From NCBI GenBank assembly GCA_041694255.1, contig JASMTN010000034.1, forward strand, positions 1 through 18,780: a DNA stretch of 18,780 nucleotides, written 5' to 3'. The notes beneath the pieces were generated by a model. That model searched no databases and was not told the origin of the DNA. It was given only the letters and a program-made list of their open reading frames with translations. Source of the stretch: S009-33 sp041694255. Lineage in GTDB: Bacteria; Patescibacteriota; Gracilibacteria; Absconditabacterales; Absconditicoccaceae. Made by a program: the position numbers and the translations under genes. Positions 7,259-15,842 of this stretch are shown one piece after another. How positions within the stretch are numbered: position 1 is the first letter of the stretch; each line of letters begins with the position of its first letter.

Positions 7259-7894
7259 CTATTCTTCTTCAAATAAACTTACACAATAATTTTTAACTTC
7301 TTTTTCTGGTAAATCTTTACACATATTTTCTGTTAATCTAGCATTTTGTATCAAAGAAAATATTTCATCTTTTTTTTGTTCTATTGCTATAGGATTTGAA
7401 GTTTTTTCAAGTAAATTTCTTTTATCAAAACCATAAAAGCTATTATAGTATTTTTTTTCAAAAGTTTCTTGAGTTTGTTCTGGTAGTTGATTTTTAATAT
7501 CATCTAAGTTAATTCATTGTCTTACCATACATTTTGCAAAAAGATCTATGTCAGTTGTGTTTTTACATTTACTTGCTTGAGAGGTTTTTAAAACTTCAGG
7601 TAGTACTTGGTTTTGTAATATATAAGAGTTTTTTGCATCTCAAGATAGGTTTGCAAGTTGTTTATAAGCTACCTCTTGTTCATATACTTTATCTTCAAGT
7701 TCTTGTCAGGTTAATCATATATTTTCAAGTTCTTTCTTTGCTTTTTCAACTTTTTCTTCAGGGTTTATATTTATATTTAGTTCTTTATTATCACTAGCTT
7801 GTTTATTATTATTTGTATTACCTTCTTTAGTTTCATTGTTTCAACAAGCTGTAAGAGTAGTTAAAATTAGTAGTAATATTATTAGTTTTTTCAT
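7259..7894 (-). CDS. Small lipoprotein of unknown function
   Basis: A 211-residue protein. The N-terminus is a classic lipoprotein signal: MKK, a hydrophobic core, and the lipobox LTAC-G with the lipidated Cys at residue 17. The mature part begins with an Asn/Glu/Lys-rich linker (NNETKEGNTNNNKQASDN) typical of surface-exposed lipoproteins and then appears mostly helical (PEEKVEKAKKELENIGLTGQELEDKVYEQEVAYKQL...). Cys residues occur in SKCKNTTDIDLFAKCMVRQG and in the C-terminal TENMCKDLPEKEVKNYC, a spacing that might allow two disulfides. I recognise no family. An upstream ATG at 7902 is out of frame, so the start is 7894. The neighbour upstream on the same strand (8015-10003) is a large secreted protein, which suggests a shared envelope role. 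Confidence 0.88.
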
Positions 7895-8014
7895 TTTTTC
7901 ATTTTTAAATTTAAATAAAATCTTTTTTGTAATATTATTTGATATTTTGATTATATAATTGCTATTTTTTCAAAAAATACAAGCATTTTTATTATTAGGT
8001 GTTAAATTATAAAA

Positions 8015-10003
8015 TTATTCATCATCCTCAATTTCATCTGAATCATTTTCATCATCTTCAACTATTTCATATTCTATATTTGTTATGTTGGCTATTTCTG
8101 TATTTGCAGTACTTCAAACTATAAAATCTAAGTTTACAATTCAATTATTATTTAGTTCTATATTATTCAATTCTATTTCTTCAGGTCAATAACTATACCA
8201 TTGCACATTGTAACTTGAACAGTGAGTTGTATCATATATTTCATTATCATTACTATTTACTTTAAAATAATCGGCTGTTCATCATCTACAATTGCTTGTT
8301 CACTCTTCCCATCCTCATTTTATTTGTAAATCAAAAGATACCTCAATAGTTGCATTTGCATAATCTTCTCATAAATCTATTTGTCTTGTTTGCAAGCTTT
8401 CTTCTATACTTCAATTTGTTATTCAGCTTCAAATATTACCTAAATAATATATATCAGCAATATTTTGACCTAAAACTTCTGTTCAGTTCAATATTGTTAG
8501 ATTGTTTCAATCACTTGTTTGAACAATATCTACATCTTTATCTATATCCAAGTTTTCATTATCTTTTAATCTTTCATGTATAATATCTCATGGAGTAAGT
8601 ACTTTTGCAAAAGTAGCTTTTTTCTTTCATTTTTTTCATTTATAATCATTTATTTTCCTATCAACTTGTATAGATTGCTTTTCTTTTTGAAAAATTTTTC
8701 TTATAGATTCATATTGTTTATCAGTATCTTTTTCTTTAGTAGCTTTTTTTATGTTTGAAAGTTTATTTGTTCATAAGTTTAGGTTTGTAAGTTCATAATA
8801 TATATTATATATACCAAGTAGATTTATACCATCTTTTGGTATGTTGTTTTTTATGGTTTCTAGGTTTTCTATTCTCTGTCATAGACCATAACCAAGATTA
8901 TAATTTTCAAATTCTAACTCATTTGTCTCATCTAAATTATTTGACAGGATTTTTTTACAAAGTTTTTCAGTTTGAGCTTTTAAAAAAGTGTCTGTTATGT
9001 TAGAAAGATCATTACAACTTGAAGATAGGTTGTTATAATAAGTGATAGCTTCTTTTATAGTATTTTTTGTATTCTTATATAATAAACTATCTATATCTTT
9101 TAATGTATAATTTTCATACTTATTAACTGGATTTATTCATCAAAAATCTATACTATCATTACAATTATTGTTATTTGCACAATCATAAAGTCAATTCACA
9201 ACATAGTTAGCAACTCATAGATCTTTTAAAGTTACAGCTCAAGAAGCAGCATCTATAAACTCTTGTTTTGTATTATAATTATCAAACTTATCTAGCCAAC
9301 TATTATAGTTATTAAAATCATCATTAGTATCAAATAAATTTTCAAAATCAAAACTTTCATTTGTAGTTTCTATAGATTCTGCTATATCTCATATAACTTG
9401 TAACTGTAAATATACAATATCTATGAAAGAAGGTTGGTTATCTATATTTTGTTTTGATTTAAATTTATCTGTATCTTCTTTTTCTATCTTTGATTTGTAT
9501 TTTGTTGCTGGAAATGGTTCATTCCATAATCATCATATTTGTTGAGTTTTTTCTTGTATGTTTTGATAGTTTAAGTTTGTTCTACTAAATTTCTTAGTAG
9601 GTTTTTTTCATATATAGTCACATTTTAAGGTTATACTCATTTCTGAAGTACCCTTTATGGCCACTAATTTATTTAATGGTGATTCAGTGTTTTTATTTAA
9701 ATATGAAGTATTTTTCCAGTCTGGATTGTTCATATTTGTTCAAATGTTTATTATTTGTCAGTTTTTACATTCTATATTTGAGTTTGATAAATTAGTTCAA
9801 TTTATAGCTTGATTTCTATTGGTTTTATTTATATTTCGAGAATATGACCCCAAAGAAACATTTCATATTTCATTTTCACCATCATCTAGTGTTATGATAT
9901 CACCAGTACTTGCATTTTTAATTTGATCAGTTGTATCATCTGCAAAACTTATTCACACAATTCAACCTAAACTCAAGAAGATTATAAGAAGTTTTTTAAA
10001 CAT
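8015..10003 (-). CDS. Large secreted protein of unknown function (662 aa)
   Basis: The largest gene in the window. MFKK and a hydrophobic core to about residue 20 (ending ISFA-DD) form a signal peptide without a lipobox, so the protein is probably exported. The mature part is rich in Asn, Asp, Lys and Ser, with scattered Cys (for example CANNNNCND) and helical segments in the middle. Around residues 520-640 lies a beta-rich segment (ATIEVSFDLQIKGGWEEG, ADYFKVNSNDNEIYD) that resembles the jelly-roll domains of surface adhesins and carbohydrate-binding proteins. The C-terminus is a run of acidic residues (EDDENDSDEIEDDE). No LPXTG-type anchor or membrane tail is visible. It contains the only CGN arginine codon in the window (CGA, residue 56). 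An exact 17-base-spaced promoter precedes it. Surface or host contact is a guess from composition. Confidence 0.85.
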
Positions 10004-10034
10004 ATTTTATTTTTATATACTAAAACACACCATA

Positions 10035-10063
10035 ATTATAATGTATTATTATTTATATTTCAA
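10035..10063 (-). promoter_or_regulatory. Sigma-70-type promoter for the 662-residue secreted protein
   Basis: On the minus strand TTGAAA (10063-10058), 17 bases, then TATAAT (10040-10035). This predicts a transcript starting about 25 bases before the ATG at 10003. It is the best consensus match I saw. I found no convincing -35/-10 pair for dnaA, which runs the other way from 10149, and no DnaA-box cluster in 10004-10148. Confidence 0.6.
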
Positions 10064-10148
10064 GTAGTTTTTTTTAAAATAAATTGAAAAGCAAATAAAA
10101 ATAAGTACACTGAACTTTATATTATAAATTTAATTACTAGTTTAGAAT

Positions 10149-11636
10149 ATGTTTGAAAATATAGTTGAAAATTATGATGAAAAAAAGATAGAGTATCTAC
10201 AAAATATATGGAAAAAAGTTATAGAAAAATTAGTTTTACAAGAAGATAAGAAAAAAATCTTGTCCTTTTTAAATAAATCTTGAATAGTTCAAATAGATGA
10301 AAAATCACAAAAAATATATATTTGACTTTCAAATGAGTTTTTTATAGCACAGGTTAAAAAAATTTTTCAAAAAAGTTTAGATAGAGCAATTAAAGAGGTA
10401 TATAGTCCATCTTTTTCAGTTGCTTTTACTGTATATGATAAATTTCAATCTTGAAGAGATCCTTTACAGTTAAATCTTACTAAGTTTTTATGAACTAAAA
10501 AGAGAAAAGAGCCTGAACAGATTAGTAAAAAGCTTGAAACAAACAATAATGTACTTTCAAATTTTAGTAAAAATAATATAGATCATTCATATAGGTTTGA
10601 TACTTTTGTTGTATGAAGGTCAAGTCAATTAGCATATTCCGCTAGTTTTGCAGTTGCTGAAAATCTTTGAAAAGTACACAATCCACTTTTTATATATGGT
10701 TGAGTGTGACTTTGAAAAACACATCTTTTACAGGCTATATGAAATTATGTAAAAGAAAATTATGAAGATAAGAAGCTTTTATATATGCAAACTACAAACT
10801 TAATAGATGATATAGTAGAGGCTATAAGAAAAAATAAAGTTAATAGTTTTGTAAAACAGTTTAAGGATGTTGATATAATTATATTTGATGATATACAGTT
10901 TTTGCAAGATAAAGAAAGAACTCAAGAGATTTTTCATAATATATTTAATGAATTTTATGGTAGTAAAAAGCAAGTTGTACTAACTTCTGATAGGCCTCCA
11001 AAAGAACTTGTAACACTTCAAGCAAGATTAAGGAGTAGATTTGCTTGGTGATTTGTGGTTGATATAAAACAGCCAGATCTTGAGACAAAGCTTGCAATAT
11101 TACAAAAAAAACTTATAGAAAAATGAGAAGATAATATACCTACAGAGTATCTTGAGATAATATGAAAAGCTATTACAAATAATGTAAGAGAACTTGAATG
11201 AGCTTTAAATCTTCTTATAACAAGAAGAAAGATGTTTTGAGAACTGCAAGAACAAGATGTATATGATACTCTTGAGACACTTTGATATAAAAAAGATAAG
11301 GTAAATTCTATAAGTACTCAAACAGCTTCAAGACAAAATAGTAAATCCAATAAAAATTTTGCTGAAATATTAGAATATGTAGCAAATTATTATGATATAC
11401 CTATAAATGATATAAAATGAAAATCTAGAAAAAAAGAAATATCTATAGCAAGACAAATGCTTATGATGATTTGAAAAAAGCACTTTAACTGGACTTTAGA
11501 AAAAATATGAGATTACTTTGGTGGTAAGAACCATGCAAGTGTTCTCTATAGTATAAATACTTTTGAAAGGTTGCTTAAAAATGACAAAAAGGTATATAAT
11601 GACTATATGATTATCCTTGATGAAACAATGCTGTAA
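10149..11636 (+). CDS. dnaA: Chromosomal replication initiator DnaA
   Basis: A 495-residue protein of normal length. DnaA binds DnaA boxes at the origin and opens the duplex. Domain I covers about 1-100, then a short Lys/Asn-rich linker (about 110-145). The AAA+ core starts at YRFDTFVVGRSSQLAYSAS, with Walker A GGVGLGKT (184-191), Walker B IIIFDD (243-248), and SDRPPKEL and LRSRFAWG blocks (sensor and arginine-finger region). Domain IV ends with IARQMLMMIGKKHFNWTLEKIGDYFGGKNHASVLYS. GGKNHAS at 458-464 corresponds to the DnaA-box-reading GGRDHTT motif. The Walker A glycines are partly UGA codons. dnaN does not follow: the next gene is an M50 protease. Nothing origin-like is visible upstream, so the gene may be separate from oriC, as in several reduced genomes. 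Confidence 0.97.
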
Positions 11637-11643
11637 CAGCATA

Positions 11644-11735
11644 AAGTAACAAGTAGCAAGTTACAAGTAATAGGAATAATTTTTTACTTGCTACTTTAAA
11701 CTTGTATCTTGCAACTTTTAACTTGTAACTATTAT
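11644..11735. repeat. Head-to-head heptamer arrays between dnaA and the M50 protease
   Basis: AAG at 11644, 11651, 11658 and 11665, then, in the opposite orientation, CTT at 11687, 11694, 11701, 11708, 11715 and 11722 and CTA at 11729, all exactly seven bases apart within each half. AGTAGCAAGT (11652-11661) pairs perfectly with ACTTGCTACT (11686-11695), so a transcript would fold into a 10-bp stem that could act as a terminator or processing site, though no T-tract follows. The right half runs directly into the ATG at 11736. Confidence 0.85.
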
Positions 11736-12374
11736 ATGATGTGAGCAGAACAAATTATAGAGCTTGTAATACTTGCAGTAGTTTTTATACTGTCTATAGG
11801 TTTTCATGAGTATGCTCATGCTTATGTAAGTTCTATACTTTGAGATCCTACACCTAAGTTACAATGAAGACTTACTCCAAATCCTATAAAACATATAGAT
11901 CCTGTATGATTTTTAATGATTTTTCTTATACATTTTGGTTGGGGAAGAGCAGTACAAGTAGATCCAAGTTATTATGATAAACCACTTAGAGATGAACTTT
12001 TGGTAGCACTAGCATGACCTTTTTCAAATTTTCTTATGGCTTTTATATGAGCTTTCTTAAATATTCTTGCTATCAAGTTTGGGCAGTCAAATTATCTTAT
12101 GGAGCTATTTTTCCAATGGTTTATATTTATAAATATAGCTTTATGATTTTTTAATTTACTACCTATATATCCACTTGATGGTTATAGAATAGTTAAGTTT
12201 TTAAAACCTTCATGGGCCTTTTTTATGGAACAAAATGCTATAATATTTGTTATTATACTACTTATGCTTGTATTTATGCCTTGAAATATAATTTGAAATA
12301 TTATAATGGGTGTTGTAGAACCAATATATAATGCCTTTATGGTTATTGCAAGTTCTGTTTTATGATTTATATAA
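11736..12374 (+). CDS. M50 (site-2-type) intramembrane metalloprotease
   Basis: A 212-residue membrane protein. It has the zinc-binding HExxH motif as H24-E25-Y-A-H28 in the first helix and the third ligand motif PLDG with Asp148 in NLLPIYPLDGYRI, the standard M50 pair. Typical family text surrounds them: KHIDPVGFLM, FGWGRAVQVDPSYY, LVALAGPFSNFLMAF. About five to six membrane helices are visible and there is no PDZ domain, so it belongs to the small YwhC/SpoIVFB-like group. Such enzymes cut membrane-embedded regulators or signal-peptide remnants. The start is ATGATG at 11736 or 11739; neither leaves space for a ribosome binding site after the repeat array. The next gene starts five bases after the stop, so co-transcription with the secreted-protein genes is likely. 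The substrate is unknown. Confidence 0.92.
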
Positions 12375-12379
12375 AAATT

Positions 12380-12805
12380 ATGAAAAAATTATTATTACTT
12401 ATATTATGAGTATCATTTGTTTGAGCTAGCTTTTCAGTTAGTATAGATAAATGTTGTATTATAGAAACTATAGATTTTAAAGAAAACCTTAAAAAAACTT
12501 CACAAAAAATACAAAAATATCCAAACTTAAAAGATGAAGTTAATAAGTATGTAAGTGAAGTTGTAAGAACTGTAAATAAAAATAATAGATTTAAAAAAAG
12601 AAAAATTAAATTATATAAGGAAATATCTGATAGGACTATAGAGTATGTATATAATCATCAAATAAGAGAATGAACTCCATCATTTTTGATGCTAAGTTAT
12701 TTTGCTTATAAGATGTATGATCTATATCAGTATGAAAAGAACCCTACTTCATATAATCTTGAAAGTAAGCTTGAAATGTTGGACCAATATCCTTATAGTT
12801 ATTAA
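12380..12805 (+). CDS. Small secreted protein of unknown function
   Basis: A 141-residue protein. MKK and a hydrophobic stretch end near residue 18-20 (GVSFVGASFS-VS), a signal peptide with no lipobox. A Cys-Cys pair follows at once (IDKCCIIETIDF). The rest is Lys- and Tyr-rich and probably helical (KENLKKTSQKIQKYPNLKDEVNKYVSEVVRTVNKNNRFKKRK in shorter helices, then SFLMLSYFAYKMYDLYQYEKN). I recognise no family. It begins five bases after the M50 protease stop and ends 27 bases before the thioredoxin-FKBP lipoprotein, so the three form a probable operon concerned with exported proteins. The vicinal cysteines next to an oxidoreductase-like gene invite the thought that it is a substrate, but that is inference. 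Confidence 0.85.
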
Positions 12806-12832
12806 ACCATTTTAATATATTAAAAATAGATT

Positions 12833-13831
12833 ATGAAAAAAATATTATTAATTTTACTTTCTTTGTTTGTGTTTGCTTGATGTATGAATCAAGACAATAA
12901 TGTAGTAAATAATAATCAAGATTTAAATTCAAAGTCTTGGAAAGGTAATAAATTTGTTTGATTTTTTAGTACTACTTGTCCACATTGTCAGGATAAGATG
13001 CCTGAGCTTGAAAAATTTTATAATGAACATAATGGTGAAGTAAATATGGAAGTTAATGTTCTTAATAAAAAGCAATTTACTAGTGTAGAAAACATACCTC
13101 AAAACTATAAAAATCCTAAAGGTTATACAGACTATACAGGTGAAAGTTGTTGATATGTCCCTTCTTATGTAATAATAGATGAAAATGAAAATATTATAGA
13201 TAAAAAATGTTGATGAAGTCCAAGTACAGAACAGTTAGAACAATACCTACTTTCTTGAAATAATCAAGGTAATGATGAAGAACAAACATCAAATGAAAAT
13301 CATGAAGAAAATGAAACTTTAAATGAACAAAATTTAGATAATAATAATGAAAAAGAAATGACAAAAGAAGTTAGACTAGGTGATACAGTAGAAGTTAATT
13401 ATGTATGAACATTTACAGATGGAAAAGTTTTTGACACATCTTTAGAAGAAAAGGCAAAAGAAGCTGGTATACATAATAGTGCAAGAGACTATAAACCTTT
13501 AAAATTTACTACTGGTCAATGACAAATGATACCTTGCTTTGATAAAGGTGTTGTAGGTATGAAAGTTTGAGAATCAAAAGAAATTACTTGCCAACCAGAA
13601 GAAGCTTATGGTAAGTGTGATGATGAAAAAGTACAAACAGTTAAAAAAGAACAACTTAAACAATTTGAAGATAATGGTTATAAGATAGAAAAATGAGCTG
13701 AACTTCCAACACAATATGGTATGATAAAAGTACAAGATATCCAAGGTGAAGATGTAACTTTAGATATGAATAATCCTATGTGTGGTAAAGTTCTTAACTT
13801 TAATGTTACAATCGTAGATGTACAAGAATAG
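12833..13831 (+). CDS. Lipoprotein fusing a thioredoxin-like domain and a SlyD-type FKBP prolyl isomerase
   Basis: A 332-residue two-domain protein. Residues 1-17 form a lipoprotein signal with lipobox FAGC (lipid on Cys17). After an Asn-rich spacer comes a short thioredoxin-like domain: a strand KFVGFFSTTCPHC with redox motif C49-P-H-C52, a helix QDKMPELEKF, and VPSYVIIDE containing the expected cis-Pro. A linker of Glu, Asn and Gln (about 143-178) leads to an FKBP domain: GDTVEVNYVGTFTDGKVFDTS, PLKFTTGQGQMIPCFDKGVVGMKVGE, PEEAYGKCDD, then a SlyD-like insert and TLDMNNPMCGKVLNFNVTIVDV, matching the SlyD form DxNHPLAGKxLxFxVxVxxV. The likely role is redox chemistry on thiols plus prolyl isomerisation of exported proteins at the outer face of the membrane. 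A strong terminator follows. The unusual thing is the pairing; both halves are convincing. Confidence 0.9.
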
Positions 13832-13855
13832 TATATTATCTTTATTGTAATATCT

Positions 13856-13879
13856 CCCTGGTTTTTCCAGGGCTTTTTT
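13856..13879 (+). terminator. Rho-independent terminator after the thioredoxin-FKBP gene
   Basis: CCCTGG-TTTTT-CCAGGG (13856-13872) is a perfect 6-bp GC-rich stem, followed by C and six T (13874-13879). It begins 24 bases after the stop codon and probably ends the transcript of the M50 protease group. Confidence 0.9.
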
Positions 13880-13896
13880 ATATGTAAGTTACTTTT

Positions 13897-14199
13897 ATGA
13901 AAAAAATAAATGAATCTTTTGCTTGTATAAACTGTTGAAAACAGATTCCACCTGCGAAAAAAACTTGTAGAAATCATTGTCCTTATTGTTTTACATCAGT
14001 TCATTTAGATGATAAAGTTCCTTGAGATAGAGATTCTAATTGTAATTGAAAAATGGTTCCTATAGAATATTTTATATCAAACCAAGAAATAAAGATTACA
14101 TTTGAGTGTAAAAAATGCTGAAAAATACATTATAATAAAGCAAGTTTAGATGATGATCTTGCTAATTTGGATAATATGATTATAAAGTACAAACATTAA
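13897..14199 (+). CDS. RNHCP domain zinc-ribbon protein
   Basis: A 100-residue protein matching the RNHCP family over its whole length. It shows FACINCGKQIPP (first CxxC), the name-giving CRNHCPYCFTS at about residues 23-33, the HLDDKVPGDRDSNCNGKMVPI segment corresponding to the family's HVDxxPGDRxxxCxGxMxPI, and a last CxxC in FECKKCGKIHYN, followed by DDDLANL. The cysteines probably bind zinc ions. No biochemical function is established for the family as far as I know. It lies just after the strong terminator, so it is probably transcribed on its own. The next gene follows after 105 bases that include a heptamer array. Confidence 0.9.
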
Positions 14200-14264
14200 A
14201 TAATTATAAAAAATCAGATTTATAATAATATCATATTTAATAGACTAAAGAATACCTTATATTT

Positions 14265-14299
14265 CTTGCAACTTGCTACTTTAAACTTGTAACTATAAT
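14265..14299 (-). repeat. Heptamer array and -10-like box before the rRNA methyltransferase
   Basis: CTT at 14265, 14272, 14279 and 14286, then CTA at 14293, an exact seven-base period. The array merges into TATAAT (14294-14299), five bases before the ATG at 14305. Bases 14273-14299 match 11709-11735 before the M50 gene with three mismatches in 27. The rest of 14200-14264 is featureless AT-rich DNA. Confidence 0.8.
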
Positions 14300-14304
14300 T
14301 ATAA

Positions 14305-15759
14305 ATGGCAAAAAAAAATAGAATAATAGAAAATGTAAAAATAGATAAAATATGATTTGGTTGAATATGAATTGCAACTGATGAAGATGGAAAAAAAATA
14401 CTTATAAGTTGATGAGCTTTACCAGGTATGGTAGCAGATCTAAAGATCAATAGAAAAAAATCTGACTACCTTAAAGCTCAAATATATAAGATACATAATT
14501 TTTGAAAAAATCTTTCTGATAATATATGTAAACATCATATGTTTTTTGATTATAATGCAAATCCTTCTACTTGATGTTGATGATGTAAATGGCAAGTATT
14601 ACCATATGAAGAACAAGTTAAACTAAAAGAACAAGTTGTAAAAGATAGTTTTGCAGGTTCTAACTTTTTTGATAAAAATTATACTTGATTTGTACCTGCA
14701 GATAAAAAGTTCAATTATAGAAATAAAATGGAATTTAGTTTCTGAAAATATTTTATAAAGGAAGAAAAATTATCTAACTGGAGTTTATGATTCCATAAGC
14801 AATGAATGTTTTCAAAGATAGTAGATATACAAGATTGTATGATAGCTTGAGATAACATCAATAAAGTTTTTTCTTATATTAAAAAGATACTTGAAAACTC
14901 TAAACTTCCTGCTTATGATCAAATGAAACATACTTGATTTTTAAGACATTTGGTAGTAAGAGAATGAAATACAGGTGAAGTTTTGGTAAATCTATCAGTT
15001 GCAACAAAGTATCTAGATCAACATAAAAAAGATATAACAATTTGGAGCAAATTACAAGATACTTTAATGCAAGATGATTTTATCAAAGAAAATGTAAAAA
15101 GTTTTATGATAACTGAAAATAATTGACTTTGAGATACTGTAAGGTGAAAAGATATTAAAGTATATAATCTTTTTTGAGGTTGATATATAAATGAATTTTT
15201 AGAAATAGATGATGTAAGAGTCGATTTTAGAGTATCTGCCTTTTCTTTCTTCCAAACAAATACTTTCCAAGCTCAAAAGCTTTTTGAAACTGCAAAATCT
15301 ATGATACCTGATATAAGATGAAATGTGTTAGACCTTTATTGTGGAGCTTGAACTATATGATTGAGTTTACTTAAAAGTTGAATATGAGATAAACTTCTTT
15401 GAGTAGAGGTAGTTGAACAATCTATAGAAGATGCAAAGTACAATGCTAAGTTAAACAACCTAGAAGAAAGATCAGAGTTTATAGCAGACAAAGCAGAAAA
15501 CATAAACTTTAATATGGAAGATATAGGTCTTATTGTTATAGATCCACCAAGAAGTTGATTACATAAGCATGTTGTAGATTTTCTTTGAAAACTTAAGGAA
15601 GAAAAAGATTTTAAACTTTTATATATAAGTTGCAACCCTGTAACTATGAATAGAGATTTACAACTTCTTACAGAATATAACTTTAAACTAAATAATCTTA
15701 AAGCTGTTGATATGTTTCCTCACACTCACCATATAGAAATGGTTGGAATTTTAGAGTAG
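14305..15759 (+). CDS. rlmD: 23S rRNA (uracil-C5)-methyltransferase, RlmD/TrmA family
   Basis: A 484-residue protein. An N-terminal TRAM-like domain (about 8-60: IDKIGFGGIGIA, GALPGMVADLKI) precedes a likely 4Fe-4S site: Cys75, Cys91, Cys94 (CGGC) and Cys178 (DIQDC). The SAM-binding fold has VLDLYCGAGTIGLSLL, the catalytic part has IVIDPPRSGLHK and the nucleophile Cys443 in YISCNP, and the C-terminus has HHIEMVGIL with the conserved Glu. These define the m5U methyltransferase family; the Fe-S site points to RlmD rather than TrmA or RlmC. The gap between the first and second cysteines is 15 residues instead of the five in E. coli RlmD. Which uridine is methylated cannot be read. It starts five bases after a TATAAT box, which suggests a leaderless transcript. 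Confidence 0.9.
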
Positions 15760-15842
15760 TTTATATTAGGAATAAAATATTGATTTTTAACAATTTTTGT
15801 ATATATATAATATTTATTTAATAATCAAAAATTATATATTAA

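Noticed and set aside
13678..13977. Minus-strand ORF over the FKBP/RNHCP junction
   Set aside because: It overlaps two well-supported plus-strand genes and crosses a strong terminator.
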